Below are positions 1 through 4,645 of a stretch of 5,573 nt of DNA, piece by piece. Below the pieces are notes generated by a model, which saw only the letters and a list, made by a program, of their open reading frames with translations, was not told the DNA's origin and searched no databases. The stretch is from Rickettsiales bacterium (GTDB taxonomy: Bacteria > Pseudomonadota > Alphaproteobacteria > Rickettsiales > Anaplasmataceae). The stretch spans positions 1 through 5,573 of the forward strand of contig JAITXQ010000048.1 of assembly GCA_031284675.1 (NCBI GenBank), given 5' to 3'. The translations under genes and the position numbers were made by a program. Within the stretch, counting starts at the first letter, position 1, and the number at the start of each line of letters is the position of its first letter.

Positions 1-170
1 AACTATTTTTCATCTGTTTAACCCCTTTTATATTTTCACTAATAATGTTAAATCGATTTTCCTTTTCCCCCTGATGTGTAATTTGATCTATAAGACATTT
101 AAACTTTCAAAAAACGAGGGTCAAAAATTCTTTTTTAAGTGCCCAGCATGAAGTCCTAATATAACCAACC
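1..170. other. No supported gene at left edge
   Basis: AT-rich sequence with short frames only. I see no start with a ribosome binding site, no long open frame on either strand and no clear repeat or hairpin. It may be the decayed upstream part of the fragments that follow, but nothing in the sequence shows this. Confidence 0.4.
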
Positions 171-334
171 ATGGCACTGCTGCCATTTGGGTACTTAGTT
201 GCTGATCCTATAAACCGTTACTTCTGCTCCTTACCACTTATACCGTCAACCTTTAATAAGGTTAAAAAGTTGACATCTATGCCGTAAAAATACGGCAAAA
301 ATATAAAGGCCAGTTAAAGTTAACTAATATTTGA
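171..334 (+). pseudogene. Remnant reading frames, unrecognised
   Basis: Two short plus-strand frames follow each other. The first starts at ATG 171 (MALLPFGYLVADPINRYF, then a Lys-rich end) and stops at 285-287, giving 38 aa. The second is in a neighbouring frame from about 266 (KVDIYAVKIRQKYKGQLKL) and stops at 332-334. Their joint, KVK then KVDIYAVK, and the way the second leads into the frame at 331-504 suggest one decayed gene that lost its frame twice. No ribosome binding site precedes 171, and no family is recognised. Chance open frames in AT-rich DNA cannot be excluded; the middle frame is the more convincing because of its balanced charged composition. Confidence 0.25.
281..296. repeat. 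Perfect 6-bp inverted repeat
   Basis: GCCGTA AAAA TACGGC is a perfect stem with a four-base loop. A TTGACA lies just upstream (270-275) and TATAAA downstream (302-307), but they are 26 bases apart, too far for a normal sigma-70 promoter. No T-run follows on either strand, so it is not a terminator. It also lies inside the decayed reading frame, so it may be fortuitous. Confidence 0.4.
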
Positions 335-504
335 CTGAAAAGAGATTTATAGAATGCCAAAAAGCGATAGATTGTGCTGACCCTGCAGACTACGTAAAAC
401 TAACATTTGTTGAAGAAAGATTTGACAAATTATGGACAGTGATACATGCAGTTATGTTGTTTAGTACTGCTTTTTCGACAGTCTGTCTATACAACTCTCA
501 ATGA
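331..504 (+). CDS. Hypothetical 57-aa fragment with C-terminal hydrophobic helix
   Basis: Open from a TTG at 331 to TGA 502-504. The first 35 residues are charged and look like real coding sequence (TEKRFIECQKAIDCADPADY, then VKLTFVEERFDKLW). The C-terminal 20 residues are hydrophobic (VIHAVMLFSTAFSTVCLY) and could be one membrane helix. There is no Shine-Dalgarno sequence, so this is probably the surviving 3' part of a longer gene whose earlier parts lie in other frames at 171-334. It converges with, and overlaps by 7 bases, the DnaA-like frame on the opposite strand. I recognise no family. Function is unknown. Confidence 0.35.
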   Translation: MTEKRFIECQKAIDCADPADYVKLTFVEERFDKLWTVIHAVMLFSTAFSTVCLYNSQ

Positions 505-984
505 GCGATATCTTTTACGCTATATTTATTTGGCATGGAATTTGATTTAGTATTTTGAGTATTCTTTTTTTCTTGTGAATTTGCTTCTTTAATGCATGAG
601 TTAAGCTCTATATAGTTGTTAAAATAAGGTTTGCCTTCAAATTTTATTTTTTCTTTTGGCGTTATTATTGGTTTATATAGTTTGTTTTTGACGTAAGTAA
701 TTTTTGAATCAACGATTTGAAATCTAATGTTTATATCACTGTGGTGATTTTCTTTTGTTATGGTTTTAATTTGTGATTTATACTTATTTTCAAAACGTTC
801 AAGAAAATAGTTGTCTGGAACGGTAAGTGTTAATATATTGTTTTTAAAGCTTTTTTCTTTTAGTTTTTCTCTGATTTTTTTCCTTTTAAAAACTAAAAAA
901 TTGTTCTTTTGGCACTTGAAGTGCATAGTCTTTAATAGTCGCAATAGAGATAGAGAGTGACTAAAATGTTGATTTTTCAATCAT
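498..984 (-). pseudogene. DnaA domain I-like protein, broken, lacking ATPase domain
   Basis: The open part starts at TTG 980 and runs to TGA 498-500 (160 aa). Residues 46-69 contain FKNNILTLTVPDNYFLERF and ENKYKSQI. This matches the pattern of the second half of DnaA domain I: 'N-x-L-x-L-x-V/A-P-N-x-F' then an aromatic/charged helix and Y. A Lys/Asn/Ser-rich tail follows, like DnaA's linker domain II. The AAA+ (Walker) and DNA-binding domains are absent. A better start may be ATG 982-984 in the neighbouring frame. That frame gives MIEKSTF, a TAG at 961-963, then SLSISIATIKDYALQV and PKEQFFSF, which resembles the first helices of domain I. It joins the main frame if one base is lost from the five-base run at 888-892 (487 nt would become 486, or 162 codons). 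No Shine-Dalgarno is seen. It could instead be a plasmid or phage initiator fragment. The DnaA-like call is by pattern only. Confidence 0.45.
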
Positions 985-998
985 TTTTTAAAAAAAAT

Positions 999-1052
999 GC
1001 TACATAGTAACACGCATAATGTTACATAGCAACACGTATCTAATTATGTAAC
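999..1052. repeat. Iteron-like direct repeats plus inverted half-copy
   Basis: GCTACATAGTAACACG (999-1014) and GTTACATAGCAACACG (1021-1036) match at 14 of 16 positions with a 22-base period. TATGTAAC (1045-1052) is the reverse complement of the unit's first half, GTTACATA. They sit immediately upstream of the DnaA-like reading frame. Repeats of this period near an initiator gene resemble plasmid iterons or an autoregulatory operator. Two copies are few for a full origin, and no AT-rich 13-mer array or typical DnaA box (TTATNCACA) is evident. Confidence 0.5.
1004..1032 (-). promoter_or_regulatory. Putative promoter of DnaA-like frame
   Basis: Reading the minus strand, TTGCTA (1027-1032) and TACTAT (1004-1009) are separated by exactly 17 bases, about 20 bases upstream of the ATG at 984. 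The -10 matches TATAAT at five of six positions; the -35 is weaker. An alternative pair, TTGTTA (1049-1054) and TGCTAT, also has 17-base spacing. Both pairs lie within the direct repeats, so a protein bound to the repeats would cover the promoter. Confidence 0.35.
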
Positions 1053-1160
1053 AAAAAGTTTGTAGTAGCAATCTTATATGCTCTTTTATTTATTATTTTA
1101 CATATCCTTCTATAAAATATTCATCTTAAAAAGCTTATATCCACAAGCTCATTTAATAGT

Positions 1161-1167
1161 AAGGAGG
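1161..1167 (+). promoter_or_regulatory. Orphan Shine-Dalgarno-like AAGGAGG
   Basis: AAGGAGG is a full-strength ribosome binding site sequence, but no ATG, GTG or TTG lies 5-12 bases downstream, where the sequence is CTAAAGTTTTAAACG. It may mark a gene start that has been lost, or be chance. The segment 1053-1197 around it holds nothing else I can support. Confidence 0.25.
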
Positions 1168-1197
1168 CTAAAGTTTTAAACGACCGCTGATCATTGT

Positions 1198-1634
1198 TTA
1201 CTCCACCTTTGGCGGAGTGGTAGGCAGTGCCTTGTACTGTTTTTTTGCTATCTTATACTTTCTATCAGCTTCTTTTGTTTCTTCCTTTTTATTTTTAGCA
1301 TTGTTAATTATATCAGAATAATCTACACCATTATTATGTTTATGTATCGACATTTTCGATTGCTTTTTATGAAAGAAACTTATCTTCAGACAACTCAACT
1401 TTTTGAGACAATTCTTTATGATGTATCTCAATATAAGTCGCCAATCCGTCAAGCGTATATGGATAAATTGTGCCAAAAGCAAATTGACTTCGCTTCAACT
1501 GTTTTTTTTTCTTTTTCACTCAAATCATAGGAAACATCGCCTGTTTTTGGGATAAGCTCTTTGACTTGTCTCGGCGAGCCTGTTTCAGAATGAGCAATTA
1601 TTTTAGGATATTTTGGATATGAATAATCTTTCAT
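1198..1634 (-). pseudogene. Unrecognised cytosolic protein split by two frameshifts
   Basis: The frame starts at ATG 1634 (MKDYSYPKYPKIIAHSETGS, then PRQVKELIPKTGDVSYDLSE) and reaches KEKK at a run of nine A (1502-1510). Read straight on, it ends at 1449. If one A is dropped, it continues as QLKRSQFAFGTIYPYTLDGL, ATYIEIHHKELSQKVELSED, KFLS, to a stop at 1367-1369. That continuation is much more protein-like than the uncorrected frame. A second one-base shift near there leads into a third open stretch, from about 1353 (MSIHKHNNGVDYSDIINN, a Lys/Glu-rich helix, LPTTPPKVE), ending at TAA 1198-1200. Removing one base at each point gives 435 nt, or 144 aa. There is no signal peptide or membrane segment; the C-terminal third is a likely helix. 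The family is not recognised. The last part could also be an independent 51-aa ORF from 1353, but it has no ribosome binding site. Confidence 0.5.
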
Positions 1635-1977
1635 TTTTATTTCGTTTTAATAAAGTTGCCATTAAAACATTAATTTAAAAAACTAAGTAATATATTCTTT
1701 AACCATCTAAAGGTAAATTTTATTATGAAAGTTTAAATCCGGTATATTAAAATCATGTATACATTTAAATGTTGAAACTTTATAGTTTGGTTTTATTGTG
1801 ATTGCGCTATTAGTATAAGCTATAAGCAACAATCACAATAGTCTTTGTAGATATCCAATTTTTCTATTGCTAGACATTAAAAATACAATACTTCCTACAA
1901 TGATTTTAAAAGGATTGAACTTAAAAGATGTGATTCTTGATATGTTTTTAGATTTGTATTTTAATTTAGCTTTAATA
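1635..1977. other. Mostly non-coding AT-rich spacer
   Basis: No convincing gene is present apart from the start of a weak plus-strand frame near its right end. It contains a perfect 10-bp palindrome, ATGTATACAT, at 1755-1764 and the longer inverted repeat at 1794-1840, both described separately or here. No clear promoter or terminator was identified for the divergent neighbours. Confidence 0.4.
1794..1840. repeat. 11-bp inverted repeat with 25-base loop
   Basis: TATTGTGATTG at 1794-1804 is perfectly complementary to CAATCACAATA at 1830-1840. The loop contains a tandem TATAAGC TATAAGC (1814-1827). No T-run follows on either strand, so this is not a standard terminator. Possible readings are an operator, the end of a small lost element, or an RNA hairpin. 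Confidence 0.5.
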
Positions 1978-2010
1978 TTATTCAGGTCCGCAATCATCAA
2001 AAGGCATTAG
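1900..2010 (+). CDS. Possible 36-aa peptide, weak
   Basis: ATG 1900 to TAG 2008-2010 encodes MILKGLNLKDVILDMFLDLY followed by FNLALILFRSAIIKRH, an amphipathic to hydrophobic helix with a basic end. The frame is open upstream to about 1817 without another ATG. There is no Shine-Dalgarno, and its 3' end overlaps the opposite-strand small membrane ORF ending at 1978, so at most one of the two is likely real. AT-rich DNA readily gives Leu/Ile/Phe-rich chance frames. Confidence 0.2.
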   Translation: MILKGLNLKDVILDMFLDLYFNLALILFRSAIIKRH

Positions 2011-2115
2011 CATAAAAGCAAATATCATATATATTACAAATATAATTCGCAGTACGCAAAAGGATTGTTGTAAAATACCTCCAAAACGGAATACAAAGAA
2101 CCCGAGCAACCACAT
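1978..2115 (-). CDS. Small hydrophobic (membrane) protein, 45 aa
   Basis: ATG 2113-2115 to TAA 1978-1980 encodes MWLLGFFVFRFGGILQQSF, then CVLRIIFVIYMIFAFMLMP, ending FDDCGPE. It has one strong hydrophobic segment near residues 20-37, and the first 15 residues are also hydrophobic. No Shine-Dalgarno is seen; the ATG follows a seven-A run. A one-base shift in that run would place this segment in frame with the reading frame that continues from the lipoprotein-like gene at 2178-2534. It may therefore be the detached 3' end of that gene rather than an independent one. It is unrecognised. Confidence 0.35.
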   Translation of the reverse strand: MWLLGFFVFRFGGILQQSFCVLRIIFVIYMIFAFMLMPFDDCGPE

Positions 2116-2177
2116 ATTTTTTTAAATAGACAGATATATTTGCAGGTGTTTAAAGTGCTGTTTTTTATTGTATTCTT

Positions 2178-2534
2178 CTACCTTTCTTTTATTTTTCTTG
2201 CCCAAGTGAAGGCATTTTTAAAACAAGATGAAACTCCACAAACCGCCACAGAAAATCCGCAAAGAAACAATCCAGCGCTATTAATTCTACTACCCAAAGA
2301 ACAAGCTGCCAAACCTCCGATGCTTGCTACAAACGGAAAAAAGACAGAATTAATTAAGTAATAAAACTGTACCTCATTAGGAGTTGCGATTTATATTGGC
2401 TGTTCTGTTACATCTTCAACATTGCCAGACTTTGTAATATCTTCGATAACGAGATAAGGTAGAAGCTGCTTGCGCCCGCAACCTACAAGCAAAATCAAAA
2501 TCAATATAAACAATACCACAGATTTTTTTTTCAT
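2178..2534 (-). pseudogene. Lipoprotein with membrane domain, interrupted by an in-frame stop
   Basis: ATG 2532-2534 begins MKKKSVVLFILILILLVGC, a textbook lipoprotein signal: three Lys, a hydrophobic run and lipobox L16-V17-G18-C19. Cys19 would be lipidated by Lgt and the peptide cut by LspA. The mature part reads GRKQLLPYLVIEDITKSG, NVEDVTEQPI, then TAA at 2391-2393 after 47 aa. The same frame reopens at once for 70 codons: IATPNEVQFYYLINSV, FFPFVASIGGLAACSLGS, RINSAGLFLCGFSVAVCGVS, ending ARKIKER-TAG at 2178-2180, with two hydrophobic stretches. The absence of any start codon after the stop, and the continuity of frame, argue for one ancestral gene of about 118 codons in which a Tyr codon (TAT/TAC) became TAA. 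No strong ribosome binding site is present. A plus-strand frame at 2140-2361 overlaps it and is probably its shadow. Family unknown. Confidence 0.55.
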
Positions 2535-2578
2535 ATTTACTATCAAGTATATGGTTCGGCACTGTCGTAGAGCACCCA

Positions 2579-2668
2579 GTTGGAGTAGGTGTCGGAGTTT
2601 TCGCTAAGGCTGAATTAGATACTTTTATAGAAAAAGATGATATCATAACTATCCAACAATAGAGCCGC
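2579..2668 (-). pseudogene. Relic of the tandem lipoprotein family (signal/Pro-rich module)
   Basis: The minus strand reads AALLLDSYD, an out-of-frame stretch, then KVSNSALAKTPTPTPTGC. This corresponds to the 'ALLSNGRCEISNSILTETPPPMP' region of the copy at 3214-3393, that is, the end of its signal peptide and the start of its Pro-rich linker. At DNA level, 2591-2624 and 3257-3290 agree at 25 of 34 positions by my count. An insertion of about 15 bases separates the two homologous parts, and no start codon or ribosome binding site survives. It is a dead copy lying just upstream of the lipoprotein start at 2534. Confidence 0.45.
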
Positions 2669-2761
2669 ACATGCTAACTCATAAACTTCCGAACATATCA
2701 AATAAATCTTTGTCCTGTGCTTGGGAATGCCTCTTGCCCCGATTTAGTAAATTTATATCTA

Positions 2762-2827
2762 TCACACACACGCAGAAAGAAAGGCGATTGTTAGCAACAT
2801 GGCTATAAATTTATTTAAATTACACAT
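2762..2827 (-). pseudogene. Lipoprotein signal peptide truncated just after the lipobox
   Basis: ATG 2825-2827 encodes MCNLNKFIAMLLTIAFLSAC and then V-stop. The lipobox L17-S18-A19-C20 is perfect. The stop at 2762-2764 comes directly at a short dinucleotide run, CACACACAC on the plus strand (2763-2771). Loss of one two-base unit opens a 30-residue extension (VIDINLLNRGKRHSQAQDKD and on) to 2679. The remaining frame instead gives CDRYKFTKSGQEAFPSTGQ to 2698. It begins M-C-N like the gene at 4989, suggesting kinship of the signal peptides. No good ribosome binding site. As it stands it could encode only a lipidated dipeptide. A plus-strand 50-codon frame at 2799-2951 overlaps it. Confidence 0.45.
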
Positions 2828-2877
2828 TCTGCTTGCTTCACTTAAATTTCCGGCCTATCCTATCACTCTCATGTTTT

Positions 2878-2976
2878 CTAGACATCGATTAAATAAAGCA
2901 TTAAGCCCTTCTCAGCTAGAGAAAACAAACATGCATAACGCAAATTATTAAAATGTTCTGCATTATCTTGAAGAAC
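2878..2976 (-). pseudogene. Fragment of lipoprotein-family C-terminal region
   Basis: Thirty-two open codons between a TGA (2977-2979) and TAG (2878-2880) encode VLQDNAEHFNNLRYACLFSL followed by AEKGLMLYLIDV. This resembles the stretch ILQDLVAAHEFNEKHPYLTQ, AYSCCYVYVYGVKVF in the longest family member (3596-3748). Shared features are the V/I-L-Q-D start, an H/E-F-N motif, Y-x-C and a final hydrophobic segment. With the start relic at 3083-3147, which lies upstream on the same strand, it could be the remains of one shortened paralogue. There is no start codon of its own. Confidence 0.4.
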
Positions 2977-3082
2977 TCACGTTTAACAATGAAATAGTAA
3001 CCAATTAGAGATTCAGATTGGCGAATGACATTGTATAAAACAGTTGTATCTAGAATTCATCCGTCTAGTTTCCATTCTTTTT

Positions 3083-3147
3083 TTACCTGCTCTTCTCCAC
3101 TTGCTCTGGCAGAACGCGTTCAAACAACACTAAAACATCTTTGCCAT
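3083..3147 (-). pseudogene. Relic of lipoprotein-family gene start
   Basis: ATG GCA AAG ATG at 3136-3147 matches the start of the paralogues (Met-Ala-Lys-Ile at 3393; Met-Pro-Lys-Met within the copy at 4228). Read in that frame, a TAG follows at codon 6. One base further on the frame reads VLVLFERVLPEQVEKSR to a stop at 3083-3085, where VLVL corresponds to the LVLL of the family signal peptide. One extra T explains the break. No functional lipobox remains. Confidence 0.4.
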
Positions 3148-3213
3148 TTTAATCTCTCATCCCTTTTATCTTGTTTTACAATCCTACTCATAAACGGATG
3201 GCAAAAAAGATAA

Positions 3214-3393
3214 CTATTTTTTAACAGCAGGTGTTGGGTTAGAGATTGGCATTGGAGGCGGAGTTTCCGTTAAAATCGAATTAGATATCTCACAACGGCC
3301 ATTTGACAATAAAGCTACCGTTGACAACAAAACTAAACTACAACTACTTAACGATAAAACTAATATCGACAACGGGATCAGTATCTTTGCCAT
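3214..3393 (-). CDS. Short lipoprotein with doubled signal segment, 59 aa
   Basis: ATG 3391-3393 is preceded by GAGG (plus strand CCTC 3401-3404) at 7 bases, a credible ribosome binding site that is conserved before the paralogue at 4547. The protein begins MAKILIPLSILVLSLSSC with a perfect lipobox L15-S16-S17-C18, so Cys18 should be lipidated. It then repeats a second signal-like segment, SLVLLSTVALLSNGRC, which aligns with LVLLSTVILLLNGC of the copy at 4228. An internal duplication of roughly 45 bases explains this. The tail is Pro-rich (ILTETPPPMPISNPTPAVKK) and ends at TAG 3214-3216. The family's long C-terminal part is missing. Open and possibly expressed as a small, tethered peptide with an extra hydrophobic stretch, or simply a truncated paralogue. 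Confidence 0.5.
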   Translation of the reverse strand: MAKILIPLSILVLSLSSCSLVLLSTVALLSNGRCEISNSILTETPPPMPISNPTPAVKK

Positions 3394-3490
3394 TTACACG
3401 CCTCAAAGATTCCAAGATTTACAAAATTTCAGCTTTACTTTCCATACTTTTTCCTACTACCTAATACCATACTTAACGACAGTAAATTTT
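3391..3490. repeat. Direct repeat, copy 1: gene-end/gene-start junction
   Basis: This segment closely matches 4545-4645. The 30 bases nearest the start codon, containing CAAGATTTACAAAATTTCAG and the following CTTTACTTTCCATA, are nearly identical. The similarity extends to CATACTTAACG, which holds the stop codon of the preceding paralogue. It shows that the two paralogues were duplicated as tandem units together with the spacer and ribosome binding site. Confidence 0.7.
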
Positions 3491-3970
3491 TTCCCAAGTC
3501 ACTTTTTCGGTTGCTTTTTGCCCAGCTTGTAGTTGTCACGGTTGTGCTCGGGATTTTGCTTTTTCAGCTCGCCCCTTCGTATAGAACTCAGCCAATTATG
3601 CACTAAAAACTTTAACTCCATAAACATAAACATAACAACAGCTATAAGCTTGAGTTAAATAGGGATGTTTTTCATTGAATTCATGAGCAGCAACTAAATC
3701 CTGTAATATCTTCGAGAGTTTTTTTTCTTCCTCTTCTTTGCTTTTGCCCTAACACCTTAGTTGCAATTAAAGCCTCAGAAATCACATAAAAAGTTTCTTT
3801 TCAAAAGCAAACCACCCGAACCAAAATCTTCATAAATATTCCCCGATTCAGGTTCTTCAACATTCTTAAACATCTTCGCTTTTGTTCAACTCTGAATACA
3901 TTATTTATACCTAACTTCAACTTCGTTCCAACTTTCATCATCTCTAAATTCACAACTTTTATGCCATTTC
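3473..3970 (-). pseudogene. Decayed C-terminal two-thirds of the longest family lipoprotein
   Basis: This continues the gene starting at 4228 after a shift in the eight-A run at 3978-3985. Dropping one A gives IVKKWHKSCEFRDDESWNEV EVRYK to TAA 3901-3903. Further pieces follow in order in changing frames: MFKNVEEPESGNIYEDFGSG GLLLK (3873 onward); FYVISEALIATKVLG; KSKEEEEKKLSKILQDLVAA, HEFNEKHPYLTQAYSCCYVY, VYGVKVFSA (stop 3596-3598). The next parts are in the same frame: LAEFYTKGRAEKAKSRAQP (stop 3536-3538) and QLQAGQKATEKVTWEKIYCR (stop 3473-3475). All pieces are on one strand, in order, with coherent charged or helical composition, and the last three share one frame, so a single ancestral gene is likely. 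No family is recognised. The C-terminus has a counterpart at 4629-4725. Confidence 0.55.
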
Positions 3971-4228
3971 TTAACTATTTTTTTTATTTTTCAAATTAGA
4001 TGTAGGATTTGACGACGTAGCTGTCGCGCTATCTATCGATTTTGACGAACCAAAAATCTTAGACCAAAAGCCTTGTCCATCTTTTGTATTTGGTGCAGGG
4101 CTCGGCGCAGGCGTAGCGGCCGAAGTTTTCGACGAATTTGCGACTAAACTAGATACCTTATCGCAACCATTCAACAATAAAATTACTGTTGACAACAAAA
4201 CTAACATCTTTGGCATTCTCATTTTCAT
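3971..4228 (-). CDS. Lipoprotein, 85 aa, Ser/Ala/Pro-rich; apparently truncated
   Basis: ATG 4226-4228 is preceded by TAGGAG with a 6-base gap to the start, the best ribosome binding site in the window, which decides among three nearby ATGs. The signal peptide reads MKMRMPKMLVLLSTVILLLN, then G21-C22. The lipobox L19-N20-G21-C22 is acceptable, with Asn at -2 unusual. Mature Cys22 would be lipidated and anchor the protein to a membrane. Residues 30-48 form a Ser/Thr/Ala/Pro linker (TSAATPAPSPAPNT), followed by GQGFWSKIFGSSKSI and a second Ser/Thr/Asn-rich stretch, ending KNKKNS. The stop comes right after a run of eight A (3978-3985). One A fewer fuses it in frame to the downstream remnant (3473-3970), so the present 85 aa are probably the N-terminal third of an ancestral protein of about 250 aa. 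Function unknown. Confidence 0.7.
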   Translation of the reverse strand: MKMRMPKMLVLLSTVILLLNGCDKVSSLVANSSKTSAATPAPSPAPNTKDGQGFWSKIFGSSKSIDSATATSSNPTSNLKNKKNS

Positions 4229-4412
4229 AATTTGCTCCTATCATTGTTTTGCTCAAACATAACAATATACATTGCACATTCAATACTTGTACAGCCAGCT
4301 ATTTACTAAAAATTCGCAAAAATATATCATGCAGATATGCACAACAAATATAAAACTACGTAAACCCTTCTACAGCATGATTCCTCTATCATTTTACCGT
4401 CAGTCATAAGCA
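4229..4412. other. Spacer upstream of the 85-aa lipoprotein
   Basis: No supported gene. It should hold the promoter of the lipoprotein starting at 4228. On the minus strand TTGAAT and TATGTT occur 16 bases apart shortly before the ribosome binding site, but both match the consensus weakly. Confidence 0.3.
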
Positions 4413-4547
4413 TTAACTCGGAACGGGTGTAGAACTAAAAATGCCCATCCTATCTGACGTCAGAGTTTTCACCAAATCAGATACCCTCTTACCTTAACCA
4501 CTCAACAACAAAGCCACCACTGCCAACGAAATTAGTATCTTTGTCAT
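4413..4547 (-). pseudogene. Lipoprotein paralogue with stop at the lipobox cysteine
   Basis: ATG 4545-4547 has the same upstream GAGG as the copy at 3393. It encodes MTKILISLAVVALLLSG, then TAA at 4494-4496 exactly where the family has the lipidated Cys (LLLNGC-DKVSSLV in the copy at 4228). Past the stop the frame stays open: GKRVSDLVKTLTSDRMGIFS STPVPS, to TAA 4413-4415. This aligns with DKVSSLVANSSKTSAATPAPS. Only a two-base change (TGT or TGC to TAA) and one inserted codon separate it from a working lipoprotein N-terminus. Downstream to 4229 I find no trace of the long C-terminal region. Confidence 0.6.
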
Positions 4548-4645
4548 CTACACACCTCAAAGGCTACAAGATTTACAAAATTTCAGCTTTACTTTCCATA
4601 TCTCTTCTTAATTATCTAACAATCATACTTAACGGCAGCAAACTT
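4545..4645. repeat. Direct repeat, copy 2: gene-end/gene-start junction
   Basis: This matches 3391-3490 from the start codon of one paralogue through its ribosome binding site and spacer to the stop codon of the paralogue before it. The shared core contains CAAGATTTACAAAATTTCAG. Divergence rises away from the core, as expected of an old tandem duplication. Confidence 0.7.

Noticed and set aside
270..307. TTGACA ... TATAAA as a promoter
   Set aside because: The elements are 26 bases apart, well beyond the usual 16-18, and a hairpin fills the gap.
1201..1217. Hairpin CTCCACC TTT GGCGGAG as a terminator
   Set aside because: The stem has a mismatch, overlaps the last codons of the minus-strand frame and is not followed by a T-run on either strand.
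1336..1530. Plus-strand 64-codon frame
   Set aside because: It is antisense to the frame-corrected minus-strand gene at 1198-1634, has no ribosome binding site, and its composition looks like a complement of that gene.
2140..2361. Plus-strand 73-codon frame with a hydrophobic N-terminus
   Set aside because: It starts only with TTG and has no ribosome binding site. It lies antisense to the continuation of the lipoprotein gene at 2178-2534, which is in frame with a clear lipobox. I could not fully exclude it as a small secreted peptide.
2799..2951. Plus-strand 50-codon frame starting MAINLFKLHILLASL
   Set aside because: No ribosome binding site. It overlaps both the minus-strand lipoprotein signal peptide (2762-2827) and the family fragment at 2878-2976, which have recognisable motifs.
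3025..3213. Plus-strand 62-codon frame
   Set aside because: It is antisense to the start relic at 3083-3147 and has a Ser/His/Leu-rich composition typical of a shadow frame; no start signal.
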